64,000 nucleotides of DNA from Prevotellaceae bacterium UBA4332 (GCA_002394365.1 DGTQ01000026.1:186887-250886); one strand, 5' to 3'; shown: positions 24,054 to 32,982, numbered from the stretch's first letter. The notes: generated from the letters alone by a model not told the origin. Program-made: numbers and translations.

Positions 24054-25685
24054 TCATTTCTTTGCCTTTGCCTTCGCCTTTTCCCTTGCATGACGAGCTG
24101 CTGTCTGTATGCACTCACGGCGTGGGATGATAACACTTACTCCCTCGTAAGCTATCTCGTCACGGATGAGCTGTGCGATAGCTGGGATGTTCTTAGGCAA
24201 TGGTGTAACAACGTGTAGGTGTGCAGGATCCATACCAAGACCAAGGCAGATAGCCTCAAACTTGTTTGTGCCTGCACTATCCTGACCACCAGTCATACCT
24301 GTGGTGAGGTTGTCTGAAATGATGACGGTTATGGCACTATTATCATTGATGGCATCAAGCAAGCCAGTCATACCAGAATGGGTGAAGGTAGAGTCGCCTA
24401 TCACAGCAATAGCAGGACGCAAGCCAGCATCGGCAGCACCCTTAGCCATAGTAATAGAAGCACCCATATCCACACAACTTGAGAGTGCCTTGAATGGAGG
24501 CAGAGCACCAAGGGTGTAGCAACCTATATCGCCAAAGACACGAGCATCAGGCATCTCGTCGATAATCTCACGCAGAGCGCCATAGACGTCTCTGTGACCA
24601 CAACCCTGACAGAGCTGTGGAGGACGACCTGCGAGGTTCTTTGCTGGTTCCATGAGCTGTGGAGCCTCTACGCCGAGAGCTGCAGCCACGCTGTCAGGAG
24701 TAAGTTCGCCAGTACGAGGCAGAGCACCTGTCAAACGACCTGTTACCACGTATCCTGTGCCGAGCAGAGCCTTGACATCCTGCTCTACAACAGGCTGACC
24801 GTCTTCTACCACGAGCAGCTTGCCCGATTCCTTGGCGAGCATCTGTATGCGCTGCTCTGGGAGCGGATATTGTGAAACCTTCTCAATATTAAATTTAGCC
24901 TGCTCCTCCTCTGGCAACTGTGCGAGGGCTTCCTTAACATAGTTGTAGCCTATGCCGCAAGCCACGATGCCAGTCTTAGCCGCCTTGTCGGTAGAAGCAC
25001 CATACTCAGACTTGTTGAACTGGCTCTTGTTAGCCGCCATGAGCATAGAGTCTTGCTTCTCGAGCAGGGCAGCATACTTCTTCTTGGCTATGCCTGGGAG
25101 CAACACCCACTGGTCTGTAGAGGGGCGCATGGCGTTCTGTGGTTGTGGTTCGCTAACCTCTACAGCAGCACGAGAGTGTGCTAAACGAGTTACGACACGA
25201 AGTAAGACAGGTTCCTTGATGGCTTCAGAGAAGTCGAAGGCTATCTTCATCATGTCGTAAGCTTCTTGCTGATTAGATGGTTCGAATATGGGGATAAGTG
25301 CAAACTTACCATAGAAACGTGAGTCCTGCTCGTTCTGACTTGAGTGCATTGAAGGGTCGTCGGCAGCAAGTACTACAAGACCTCCTTCTACTCCTGTTAT
25401 TGCACTATTGACAAAGGCGTCAGCACAAACGTTCATGCCCACGTGCTTCATACACACCAATGCTCTCTTGCCTGCATAAGACATACCGAGTGCAGCCTCC
25501 ATAGCCGTCTTCTCGTTAGTACACCAGCGAGAGCGTATCTTTTGCTCTTTTGCGTAAGGGTTCTTCTGAATGAACTCTGTAATCTCGGTTGACGGAGTGC
25601 CTGGGTAAGCATACACGCCACTAAGTCCTGCATGGATAGCTCCCAGAGCTATGGCTTCGTCTCCAAGAAGAAGTTTCTTTTCCAT
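24054..25685 (-). CDS. iorA: Indolepyruvate:ferredoxin oxidoreductase, alpha subunit (lacks C-terminal ferredoxin domain)
   Basis: 543 residues. The N-terminal pyrimidine-binding part of the TPP enzyme begins KLLLGDEAIALGAIHAG with the conserved EITEFIQ and MKHVGMNVCADAFVNSA; the TPP-binding half carries RPPQLCQGCGHRDVYGAL, FGDIGCYTLGALPPF and IGDSTFTHSGMTGLLDAIND. Characterised archaeal IorA proteins end in a 2x[4Fe-4S] ferredoxin domain with eight Cys. Here the chain stops in a Lys/Ala-rich tail (AREKAKAKAKK) after RRECIQTAARH, so that domain is absent and electrons must go to a separate ferredoxin or another acceptor. This short form is, as far as I know, usual in Bacteroidota. Confidence 0.92.
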   Translation of the reverse strand: MEKKLLLGDEAIALGAIHAGLSGVYAYPGTPSTEITEFIQKNPYAKEQKIRSRWCTNEKTAMEAALGMSYAGKRALVCMKHVGMNVCADAFVNSAITGVEGGLVVLAADDPSMHSSQNEQDSRFYGKFALIPIFEPSNQQEAYDMMKIAFDFSEAIKEPVLLRVVTRLAHSRAAVEVSEPQPQNAMRPSTDQWVLLPGIAKKKYAALLEKQDSMLMAANKSQFNKSEYGASTDKAAKTGIVACGIGYNYVKEALAQLPEEEQAKFNIEKVSQYPLPEQRIQMLAKESGKLLVVEDGQPVVEQDVKALLGTGYVVTGRLTGALPRTGELTPDSVAAALGVEAPQLMEPAKNLAGRPPQLCQGCGHRDVYGALREIIDEMPDARVFGDIGCYTLGALPPFKALSSCVDMGASITMAKGAADAGLRPAIAVIGDSTFTHSGMTGLLDAINDNSAITVIISDNLTTGMTGGQDSAGTNKFEAICLGLGMDPAHLHVVTPLPKNIPAIAQLIRDEIAYEGVSVIIPRRECIQTAARHAREKAKAKAKK

Positions 25686-25727
25686 AGATTCTTATTTTTG
25701 GTTTAGCGTTTTTATGATATCATGAAT

Positions 25728-26987
25728 TTATTGCAAGAAAGAGATAAGTACGCCTGCTGCCACTGCCGAACCTATAACACCAGAGATATTTGATGCCATA
25801 CAGTAGTTCAGTACGTGGTTCTTGGGGTCGTACTTGGTTGCTATCTCGTTGGCAACACGTGAAGCCATCGGCACTGCCGAGAGGCCTGTTGCTCCGATAA
25901 GCGGATTAACCTTCTTTTTAACAAAGAGGTTGAATATCTTCACCATGCAGATACCTGCTGATATAGACAAAGCGAAGGCGAGGAAACCGCCAACCACGAT
26001 GCCTATAGTCTGAAGGTTGAGGAAAGCATCTGCCGTCATCGTTGCACCTACGGAAAGTCCGAGGAATATTGTTGCGGAGTTCATGATGGCATTGGATGCT
26101 GTATCAAAGAGGCGGCTGGTCATTGAGCCCAATTCCTTCAGCAGATTACCAAACATAAGCATACCCACAAGGCTCACTGCCGTAGGCACGAGCAGAGCCA
26201 CGATTATTGTAACTGTTATAGGGAAGAGTATCTTCAGTACGCGCAGATTCTTTATCTCTGTCTTGTTGGGATATTTCTTGTCCTGCTCCTTCATGTTTAT
26301 CATCAGCTCTTTCTTGGTGCAAAGCAGCTTTACGACAAGAGGAATGATGACAGGCACGAGTGCCATGTAGCTATATGCCGCAATGGCTATAGGACCAAGC
26401 AGTTCGGGTGCGAGCTTGATGGTGGTGAAGATAGCCGTAGGGCCGTCGGCTCCGCCAATGATGCCGAGAGACGCAGCCTGCTGAGGTGTGAAACCCATAG
26501 CAAGGGCGCAAAGCAACACTGCAAAGATACCAAACTGAGCTCCTGCTCCGAAGATGGAGAGCCTGAGGTTGCGCAGCATAGGACCAAAATCGGTAAGTGC
26601 TCCCACACCCATAAATATAATAGGTGGGATAAAACCTGTTTTGATGCACATATAATATATAAAGTTCATCAAGCCCAGGTCGTGGGCTATCTTGTGCAGG
26701 GGCATGTCCCAGATAACCTCCTTGTTACCCTGAGCATCGAGGAGGAACGAACCGTCAGCGAGGGGTATGTAGCCCTCCGACGTAACTGTTGTGACACCCA
26801 TGCCGCCACCAGGAAAGTTTGCAAGAAGCACGCCCATGCCTATCGGCACAAGCAACAATGGCTCATATTTCTTTACTATTCCGAGGTAGAGCAATATGCA
26901 GGCTATAACCAGCATGATGAGGAAAGACCAGTCTCCACCCGTCTGAGCGAAGGATGTCATTTCCCATATTTTCTGTAGTATTTCCAC
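25728..26987 (-). CDS. oadB: Na+-translocating decarboxylase, beta subunit
   Basis: 419 residues and about nine to eleven hydrophobic segments. Family motifs include GGGMGVTT, PPIIFMGVGALTDFGPMLRN, GIIGGADGPTAIFTT (the conserved GGADGP with the Na+-site Asp) and SVGATMTADAFLN, NPLIGATGLSAVPMASRVA. The beta subunit decarboxylates carboxybiotin and pumps 1-2 Na+ out of the cell. It follows oadA by 134 bases in the oadG-oadA-oadB order. Confidence 0.93.
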   Translation of the reverse strand: MEILQKIWEMTSFAQTGGDWSFLIMLVIACILLYLGIVKKYEPLLLVPIGMGVLLANFPGGGMGVTTVTSEGYIPLADGSFLLDAQGNKEVIWDMPLHKIAHDLGLMNFIYYMCIKTGFIPPIIFMGVGALTDFGPMLRNLRLSIFGAGAQFGIFAVLLCALAMGFTPQQAASLGIIGGADGPTAIFTTIKLAPELLGPIAIAAYSYMALVPVIIPLVVKLLCTKKELMINMKEQDKKYPNKTEIKNLRVLKILFPITVTIIVALLVPTAVSLVGMLMFGNLLKELGSMTSRLFDTASNAIMNSATIFLGLSVGATMTADAFLNLQTIGIVVGGFLAFALSISAGICMVKIFNLFVKKKVNPLIGATGLSAVPMASRVANEIATKYDPKNHVLNYCMASNISGVIGSAVAAGVLISFLQ

Positions 26988-27002
26988 TATCTTAACTATA
27001 TA

Positions 27003-27121
27003 TTAACTTCGTACGAAACGCAATCGAGATTGCTACGAAACGGAGCAAAGCTCCTACGAAACGCTTACGCTACAAAAACTTATAACTGTGAACTATGAAT
27101 TGTGAACTGTGAACTGAGGCT
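27003..27121. repeat. TACGAAACG dyads plus TTCACAR array after the oadA stop
   Basis: CTACGAAACG units with short palindromes (for example GAGCAAAGCTC), then AACTGTGAACTATGAATTGTG units up to the oadA stop region. Same composite as 17785-17922. Confidence 0.7.
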
Positions 27122-29002
27122 TTACGCAATCGTCATCAGCACGTCGTCTTCCTCTACTGAGTCACCTGACGTAAAGGCTATTGACGTTATCGTGCCAGAC
27201 TTCTCGGCCTTGATGCGGTTGAACACTTTCATTGCCTCTATGTAGCATATCACCTCGCCTTCCTCGACGTGGTCGCCAACCTTCTTTGGCACCTCGGAAG
27301 AAGACTGCACGAGGTATGCCTTGCCCTCGAGTGGAGCAAGTATCTCTATGCCCTCACCCTTGACAGGTGCTGCTGGTTCAACAGGAGCAGACTGCTGTGC
27401 CAGTCCTGGTGTAGCAGCAGATGCAGGCATCGTGCCGTCATAAGATATGTTTACGAGGTAGTTGGTGCCGTTCACGTTTACCGTTACCTGATTTGGCAAC
27501 TGCTTCTTCACGTTGCCTGCACCATGTGTGTGTTCCTTCTTCTTCTCCTTACGCTCGGCAAGGTCTTTTTCGAAAGCAGCCTTGGCAGCTCCGCTCTTGT
27601 AAGCCTCATACTGCTGTGGGTGCATAGCATACTCGAAGAGTTCCTCGTTATCCTCGCCAAGCTCCCAGCCAGCCTGCTTCATCTTGAGACGATAAGTCTC
27701 CAGTTCGTCAGGATAGTTGTCCTGCGGGTCGGCGGTAAGGAATTTTCTGCCCTCTTTCTTAGCCATTTCCTTGAAGAGAGGATCTACCTCTCCAGGCAGT
27801 TTTCCACTCTTGCCCAGTATCATGTCCCAGATGTTCTCGGCTATCATAGACCAACGCTCCTTACCCTTCTCCATTTGTATCACGTTCATCAGGGCAAGGT
27901 TCTTCACATACTGAGAGAATGGAGTTACCAGACAAGGGTAACCCACCTTAGGCCAAACGTAAGCCACCTCGTCGAAGAGCTTTATCAGCAGTTCGTCGGT
28001 GGTAAGCTCTGGCTGGTTGTTCTTCACCTTCCACTTGTTCAGCGAGCGCAGGTTGTCCTCAAGGTCAGTCATGAGCGAACCCATCATGCCACCAGGCAGA
28101 CCTGGCTTGATGAGCAGGGAGTTGTTGAGATGATTGAGCTTTGGTATGTAGTAGCCCAGGAAGTCGTCCATCATCTCCTGAATCTGGGTGCGCACCTCCA
28201 TGTAGGCTGCCATGTTGATATCCTTCACCTTGAAGCCAGCATCCTTCAGCATCTCCTGTACGGCTATGATGTCAGCGTGACCAGTACCCCATGACAATGG
28301 TGAAACCGCTGCGTCTATGTAGTCACAGCCACCACGAGCCACCTCGAGTATTGATGCCATGTTGAAGCCAGGACCAGCATGAGAGTGATACTGTATTATG
28401 ATGTCCTTCTTGTAAGCCTTGATGCCAGCAACTATCTTGCCCAAAGACTCTGGACGACCTATGCCTGCCATATCCTTCAGACAAATCTCGTCAGCACCAG
28501 CTTCGATGAATGTCTTGGCAAGGTTGACGTAATACTCCACCGTGTGTATTGGCGAATGGGTTATGCAGAGAGAAGCCTGAGCTATCATGCCAGCCTCCTT
28601 GGCATACTGTATGGAAGGTATCACGTTGCGTGGGTCGTTCAGTCCGCAGAAGATACGGGTGATGTCAGTGCCCTGCGCCTTCTTTACCTTGTAGAAGAGC
28701 TGGCGCACGTCCTTAGGGCAAGGGCTCATGCGCAGTCCGTTAAGCGCACGGTCGAGCATGTGGGTCTGTATGCCGGCCTCGTGGAAAGGCTTAGTCCATT
28801 CGCGCACTGCCTTGTTAGGGTTCTCGCCATACAGCAGATTTACCTGTTCAAAACCACCACCATTAGTCTCTACACGGTCGAAGCATCCCATCTTGATTAT
28901 TGCAGGAGCCACCTTCACCAGCTGGTCCACACGTGGCTGGTACTTGCCAGCACTCTGCCACATATCACGAAAAACCAGACTGAACTTAATTTCTTTTGCC
29001 AT
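27122..29002 (-). CDS. oadA: Na+-pumping oxaloacetate-type decarboxylase, alpha subunit (carboxyltransferase + biotin carrier)
   Basis: 626 residues. The carboxyltransferase (HMGL-like) TIM barrel opens with FSLVFRDMWQSAGKYQPRV, with the metal-binding LKDMAG and IQYHSHAGPG motifs and the conserved carboxylase domain to about 470. A Pro/Ala-rich linker (about 505-550) leads to a C-terminal biotinyl domain with EAMKV, biotin Lys about 592 (AMKV rather than the usual AMKM). Transfers CO2 from oxaloacetate (or a related 2-oxo acid) to biotin for OadB. A pyruvate/methylmalonyl carboxyltransferase role is possible, but the oadG-A-B arrangement favours oxaloacetate decarboxylase. Confidence 0.92.
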   Translation of the reverse strand: MAKEIKFSLVFRDMWQSAGKYQPRVDQLVKVAPAIIKMGCFDRVETNGGGFEQVNLLYGENPNKAVREWTKPFHEAGIQTHMLDRALNGLRMSPCPKDVRQLFYKVKKAQGTDITRIFCGLNDPRNVIPSIQYAKEAGMIAQASLCITHSPIHTVEYYVNLAKTFIEAGADEICLKDMAGIGRPESLGKIVAGIKAYKKDIIIQYHSHAGPGFNMASILEVARGGCDYIDAAVSPLSWGTGHADIIAVQEMLKDAGFKVKDINMAAYMEVRTQIQEMMDDFLGYYIPKLNHLNNSLLIKPGLPGGMMGSLMTDLEDNLRSLNKWKVKNNQPELTTDELLIKLFDEVAYVWPKVGYPCLVTPFSQYVKNLALMNVIQMEKGKERWSMIAENIWDMILGKSGKLPGEVDPLFKEMAKKEGRKFLTADPQDNYPDELETYRLKMKQAGWELGEDNEELFEYAMHPQQYEAYKSGAAKAAFEKDLAERKEKKKEHTHGAGNVKKQLPNQVTVNVNGTNYLVNISYDGTMPASAATPGLAQQSAPVEPAAPVKGEGIEILAPLEGKAYLVQSSSEVPKKVGDHVEEGEVICYIEAMKVFNRIKAEKSGTITSIAFTSGDSVEEDDVLMTIA

Positions 29003-29071
29003 TATCTTTTTGTTATCTTTTTTTACCTCGTAAATTTCAAACTTATAACCAACAACTTATAACTGGTAACT

Positions 29072-29329
29072 TTACAATCTCTTTATTCCAGCCACCATGC
29101 CTTTGCCACCAGTTATCTTGGCAATAGCCTGACTGATAGCCTCTGCTACGTCAGGGGCAACGGGCACCACTCCCGTGGGCGCCTTGACAGCCTTGGCAAG
29201 CTTAACGTCCTCCTCGGGAGCAACCCTGTTTACTATCTTTATGAGCAGGTTGCTTAACTGGATAATGATAATCAATACTGCGAATACTGTTACCATTCCT
29301 ACAATCATGAGTGTTATACCTATATTCAT
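29072..29329 (-). CDS. oadG: Na+-translocating decarboxylase, gamma subunit
   Basis: 85 residues with one N-terminal membrane helix (IGITLMIVGMVTVFAVLIIIIQLSNLLI) and a charged, Pro-rich soluble tail. The gamma subunit anchors alpha to beta and binds Zn. First gene of the operon, with a promoter and leader hairpin 50-90 bases upstream. Confidence 0.85.
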   Translation of the reverse strand: MNIGITLMIVGMVTVFAVLIIIIQLSNLLIKIVNRVAPEEDVKLAKAVKAPTGVVPVAPDVAEAISQAIAKITGGKGMVAGIKRL

Positions 29330-29379
29330 AATGTATATCCTGTTGAAAAAGTGATAATTTGCAATTAGTTAATCAAAAA

Positions 29380-29423
29380 GCACCAACATAGTGTCACGAA
29401 AGCACTAAATTGGTGCAAAGTTA
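29380..29423 (-). promoter_or_regulatory. Promoter and leader hairpin of the oadG-oadA-oadB operon
   Basis: TAACTTTG on the minus strand at 29416-29423. Immediately downstream lies an inverted repeat, GCACCAA (29380-29386) with TTGGTGC (29410-29416), with an inner AGTG/CACT pair. It may be a 5'-UTR stem or an operator. Confidence 0.55.
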
Positions 29424-29552
29424 ATAAAAAAACTTTGAATATAAAAGCATTTATCTCGCTTTTCTTGTAACTTTTTTCTCCCAAGTACCTTTTCCATGTA
29501 ATCTATCCTCTATTCCTACATCGAAAACTTACAACTGGTAACTTGTAACTGG

Positions 29553-29593
29553 GACTCCGAGCTATGCTCGCCTGAGCACCTACGGAGCGCAAG
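29553..29593. repeat. Dispersed GCCTGAGCACC element, short copy with flanking ACTTGTAACTG
   Basis: 41 bases, same deleted form as 20201-20239 (ACTCCGAGCTATGCTCGCCT...GAGCACCTACGGAGCGCAAG). The 11-base sequence ACTTGTAACTG occurs on both sides, consistent with a target duplication. The remainder of the 29330-29816 gap holds the oadG promoter, a palindromic element and no gene. Confidence 0.7.
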
Positions 29594-29652
29594 AACTTGT
29601 AACTGCCCTTACTAAGCTTCTGCCTGCCCTTGCTAAGCTACAGAATATTGTT

Positions 29653-29744
29653 GCTTTGCTTCTGTGTTGAATTTGCTAGCAAATTTAATGAATTTACTAG
29701 TTAATTTGGCAAATTTGCTAGCAAATTTGAATTAGAAGCAATGC
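29653..29744. repeat. Palindromic dispersed element with AATTTGCTAGCAAATTT cores, copy 2
   Basis: Second copy of the 3377-3470 element with about nine mismatches, bounded by TTTGCTTCTG and AGAAGCAATGC, an overall inverted structure. Confidence 0.75.
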
Positions 29745-29816
29745 TCCTTCCCAAAGAAACATATCAACAATCTGCAGAGGATAAGAAACCGCCTGCAAAA
29801 GACAACATCCAAAACA

Positions 29817-31229
29817 TCAAACCTCTTCTTCGTCAAGGTGTCCGCTCCATAGGTATTTGTCTGTTTCCTTTACTATAACGTTGCTGAGCAGTATGAGCGC
29901 CATGAGGTTTGGTATAGCCATAAGGGCATTGAAGATGTCTGCCATAGTCCATACTGTGTTGAGGCTTATGGATGAGCCCAGCAATACTGCAAGGAGGAAC
30001 ACCCACGTGTAAGCCTTGACTCCCTTGGGACCAAAGAGATATTCTACTGCTCTCTGGGCATAGAGACTCCAGCCGAGTATGGTGGAGAAAGCGAAGGTGA
30101 AAAGTCCGAACATGAGCAGAGGTTCGCCTATGGCTGGTATCTTGGAGAAAGCCAACTTGGTGAGCGAGCCTCCGTCTATGCCTGACAATTTGGTTTCGAG
30201 GATATGGTTAAAAAGATGTCCGAGCGAAGAGGTGTGAAGACTGCTGACATCAGCATAACACAATATGCTGCTTACTATCACTATACCTGTTATGGCACAA
30301 ATGACCACTGTGTCCCAGAATGTTCCGCTTGCACTTACCAGAGCCTGACGCACGGGGTTCTTTGTCTTGGCTGCTGCTGCTACGAGTGGAGCAGAACCCA
30401 GACCAGACTCGTTAGAGAACAAACCTCTTGCTATACCGTAATGAGCAGCTACCATTATGCCTCCTCCTGCTACTCCTCCACCCAAAGCATGGGGGTCGAA
30501 GGCTGAAAGACATATAAGTTCTATGGCTGGAATAACGTATTGGTAGTTCAGGCAGAGCAGAACGAGACATCCTATGACATAAAGAGCAGCCATAAAGGGC
30601 ACAAGAGCTGTGCAGACCCTAGAGATACTCTTTATGCCTCCAATGAGCACCAGTCCTACAAGCAGTGTTACCACCACACCAGAAATCCACATGTCTATCC
30701 CCATCACATCACGAGCAAGGGTAGAGATAGCATTTGCCTGAACAGTACTGCCTATGCCAAAGGCAGCAAGAGCAGTAAAGAGGGCAAAGAGCACACCTGC
30801 CCACTTGGCATGCAGTCCGTATTCGAGGGCATACATAGGTCCTCCTATCTTGTAGCCTTTCTTTGATGTTCTGCGATATTTCACTGCAAGAAGCCCCTCG
30901 CCATATTTTGTGGCTATGCCTAAAACGCCTGTCAGCCAACACCATAGTACGGCTCCTGGACCTCCCAACGCTATTGCTGTACCCACACCTATTATGTTGC
31001 CTGTTCCGATAGTGGCAGCAAGGGCTGTAGCAAGAGCGCCAAACTGGCTCACATCGCCATCGCCATCCTTGTCTTTGGCAAGAGACAACTTGATGGCAGT
31101 AAGGATTTTACGTTGTGGGAATTTCAGCCTTATGGTGAGCAGAATATGTGTGCCCACCAGCAGGACTATCATAGGGTAGCCCCAGATAAAATCGCTTATA
31201 GTCGAGAGTGTGGAGTCGAAGAAATTCAT
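29817..31229 (-). CDS. Alanine/glycine:cation symporter (AGCS family)
   Basis: 470 residues and about eleven membrane segments. AGCS family blocks: SQFGALATALAATIGTGNIIGVGTAIALGGPGAVLW (the family signature region), KYGEGLLAVKYR, ARGLFSNESGLGSAPLVAAAAKTKNPVRQALVSA, and GWSLYAQRAVEYLFG. Na+-coupled uptake of Ala or Gly and related amino acids, consistent with the Na+ gradient created by the decarboxylase encoded just downstream. Confidence 0.9.
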   Translation of the reverse strand: MNFFDSTLSTISDFIWGYPMIVLLVGTHILLTIRLKFPQRKILTAIKLSLAKDKDGDGDVSQFGALATALAATIGTGNIIGVGTAIALGGPGAVLWCWLTGVLGIATKYGEGLLAVKYRRTSKKGYKIGGPMYALEYGLHAKWAGVLFALFTALAAFGIGSTVQANAISTLARDVMGIDMWISGVVVTLLVGLVLIGGIKSISRVCTALVPFMAALYVIGCLVLLCLNYQYVIPAIELICLSAFDPHALGGGVAGGGIMVAAHYGIARGLFSNESGLGSAPLVAAAAKTKNPVRQALVSASGTFWDTVVICAITGIVIVSSILCYADVSSLHTSSLGHLFNHILETKLSGIDGGSLTKLAFSKIPAIGEPLLMFGLFTFAFSTILGWSLYAQRAVEYLFGPKGVKAYTWVFLLAVLLGSSISLNTVWTMADIFNALMAIPNLMALILLSNVIVKETDKYLWSGHLDEEEV

Positions 31230-31274
31230 TGTTCACGGTTCGCAGTTCATAGTTCACAGTTTACTGCCACATAG

Positions 31275-31802
31275 CTATGAGTCTTGTGGTGTTTTCAGTA
31301 TTATGGATGTAGCTCCGATGGTAAAGAGCGTGTCATTATATATTATGCGTCTTTCCTTGTCGCCAAGTATCTGGTTATCAACAAAAGTGCCTGTATAGCT
31401 GGGACCGTCTCTGAGCACGTATTTCAGTTTGCCCTGCTTGTCTCGGGACACATTGATGACGCAATGGTTCATGTCGATAGAAGGGTCGTTGGTCTCTATC
31501 GGCGTGTTGCACTTTGAGCCTTTCATGTATCTGCCTATGATGTTGTCGCCCATCTTCAGTGGCAATACCTGCTTGTAGTGGAATACATTCTCTATAACCA
31601 CTATTGTGCCAACTCCCTCGTCAGTCTCCTCCGATGTGGGGTTTTCTTCCTTCTGCCTGTTGCGCAGTTTCGACACACCAATGCGTATGCCAAACTCCTT
31701 GCCACAGTCTGGACACTGAAAAACAAGCGATTGCCCTGCCTGATACTTTGTTTCATCAAAGGTTATAAAATTATCACATTTAGGGCAACGTACTCTCTTC
31801 AT
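31275..31802 (-). CDS. Zinc-ribbon and FHA-domain protein
   Basis: 175 residues. N-terminal zinc ribbon MKRVRCPKCDNFITF ... FQCPDCGKEF (CPxC...CPxC), then an FHA domain from about residue 75 with GRYMKGSKCNTPIETNDPSIDMNHCVI and YVLRDGPSYTGTFVDNQ. FHA domains bind phosphothreonine peptides, so a partner Ser/Thr kinase elsewhere is expected; none is in the window. Sits between the AGCS symporter and the HU/SPOR gene, all minus strand. Confidence 0.85.
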   Translation of the reverse strand: MKRVRCPKCDNFITFDETKYQAGQSLVFQCPDCGKEFGIRIGVSKLRNRQKEENPTSEETDEGVGTIVVIENVFHYKQVLPLKMGDNIIGRYMKGSKCNTPIETNDPSIDMNHCVINVSRDKQGKLKYVLRDGPSYTGTFVDNQILGDKERRIIYNDTLFTIGATSIILKTPQDS

Positions 31803-31829
31803 AGGATAAATAAAAAAAAGGAAAAAGGA

Positions 31830-32822
31830 TTAAATCTCTGACACCCAAGCCTCTGCAAACCATCTGTATGCCTTGCGATAATTGTTCAGGGCTCGTGCAG
31901 CTTCAGACTCAGAGGAGAAATTTCCAAGAACGACCTTTCTCATAGAGCCTTTCTCAAAAACGTAGGCAGAATCATAGCCCGCCTTATTTAGTTCTTTTAC
32001 AAATTCATCTGCTCCAGCCTTGCTCACCTTGCTTGCCAGCACGATAGTAAAGCCACCGTTTGCTGGGGATGCTGTCTGTTCTTCATGATTTATCTGCACT
32101 GCCACTGCTTCCTTTGCCTGAGGAATAGTGTCTGCAACCTCTGCAACCTCAGCTATGGCGAGTGTATCAGCCACCAGACCTTTCTTAACCAGAGAGGTGA
32201 CGGCATGAGTGTCTATCACAGAGCACTGCTGAACGTCATTACTGCCTATACCAACAGGCATAGCGGCAAAGGCAAACAACAGCAGCAGCATAGCAGCCAT
32301 AAGAACATTTCTTACTATTGCTATGTCTAAGGTCTTTGGGGCTTCTGTCTGTTTCTCTTCTGCGTAACCTCCAGAAACAGGCAGTGTTACTGAGGCTGGT
32401 ACCTCATTGATTATATCAGCACCAAACGTGCCGAGCGCATAGAGAGAAGGGGTAAGAATACCAGCTGTACAAGGCTCAAACTCATATTTGTCCTCAGAGG
32501 TATATTTGAGCACTCCCACACCATGAAACTCATACCTGCCCTCTATAGACAGCGTTTGCTTAACCTCCTCTACCTCAGCATACAGCCTGTTTACAGCCTC
32601 TGGATAGCTTATGTCATAAGCCTCTACATAAGACTGCGCAAGGAGAGAGTCATTGAGTTGTAATTGCGGATTAAAACCCAGAGTGCGTTGTGGAGGGAGA
32701 AACAGCTTTTCATCCTTTACGTACTCTGAAGGAATGTAGTGAGCCATGAAGCCACCCAGCCCAGGGACAATGACACAATCATTATCTAATAAAAGTATTT
32801 CTATGTGACGGGATAACTCCAT
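31830..32822 (-). CDS. HU/CCDC81-SPOR domain membrane protein
   Basis: 330 residues from ATG 32822. N-terminal HU-like (CCDC81-type) domain: MELSRHIEILLLDNDCVIVP, GLGGFMAHYIPS, then LPPQRTLGFNPQLQLNDSLLAQ. A single membrane segment (VRNVLMAAMLLLLFAFAAMP) lies near residue 175-195, a low-complexity linker follows, and the C-terminal 75 residues are a SPOR domain (GGFTIVLASKVSKAGADEFV ... VVLGNFSSESEAARAL). SPOR domains bind denuded peptidoglycan at the septum, so a cell-division or envelope role is likely. The promoter's TAATTTTG ends only seven bases before the ATG, giving an almost leaderless mRNA. Confidence 0.85.
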   Translation of the reverse strand: MELSRHIEILLLDNDCVIVPGLGGFMAHYIPSEYVKDEKLFLPPQRTLGFNPQLQLNDSLLAQSYVEAYDISYPEAVNRLYAEVEEVKQTLSIEGRYEFHGVGVLKYTSEDKYEFEPCTAGILTPSLYALGTFGADIINEVPASVTLPVSGGYAEEKQTEAPKTLDIAIVRNVLMAAMLLLLFAFAAMPVGIGSNDVQQCSVIDTHAVTSLVKKGLVADTLAIAEVAEVADTIPQAKEAVAVQINHEEQTASPANGGFTIVLASKVSKAGADEFVKELNKAGYDSAYVFEKGSMRKVVLGNFSSESEAARALNNYRKAYRWFAEAWVSEI

Positions 32823-32828
32823 TGCATG

Positions 32829-32889
32829 CAAAATTACAAAAAAAAAACGAAAGATTAGCACGCCATGTGTATTTTTTTTCGTAATTTTG
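32829..32889. promoter_or_regulatory. Divergent promoters between HU/SPOR gene and dipeptidyl peptidase III
   Basis: Minus strand: TAATTTTG at 32829-32836, seven bases from the ATG at 32822. Plus strand: TAATTTTG at 32882-32889, 93 bases before the ATG at 32983. Confidence 0.65.
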
Positions 32890-32982
32890 TGAACGATTTT
32901 ACAAAACACATAACACTATATACTTAATCGCCTAAAACTTAACATATAAAACTTTTAGGCATAAAGAAAAAGATTGAACACC

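Noticed and set aside
31830..32909. Longer N-terminus for the HU/SPOR protein
   Set aside because: It would cross the promoter; the family start MELSRHIEILL is at 32822.
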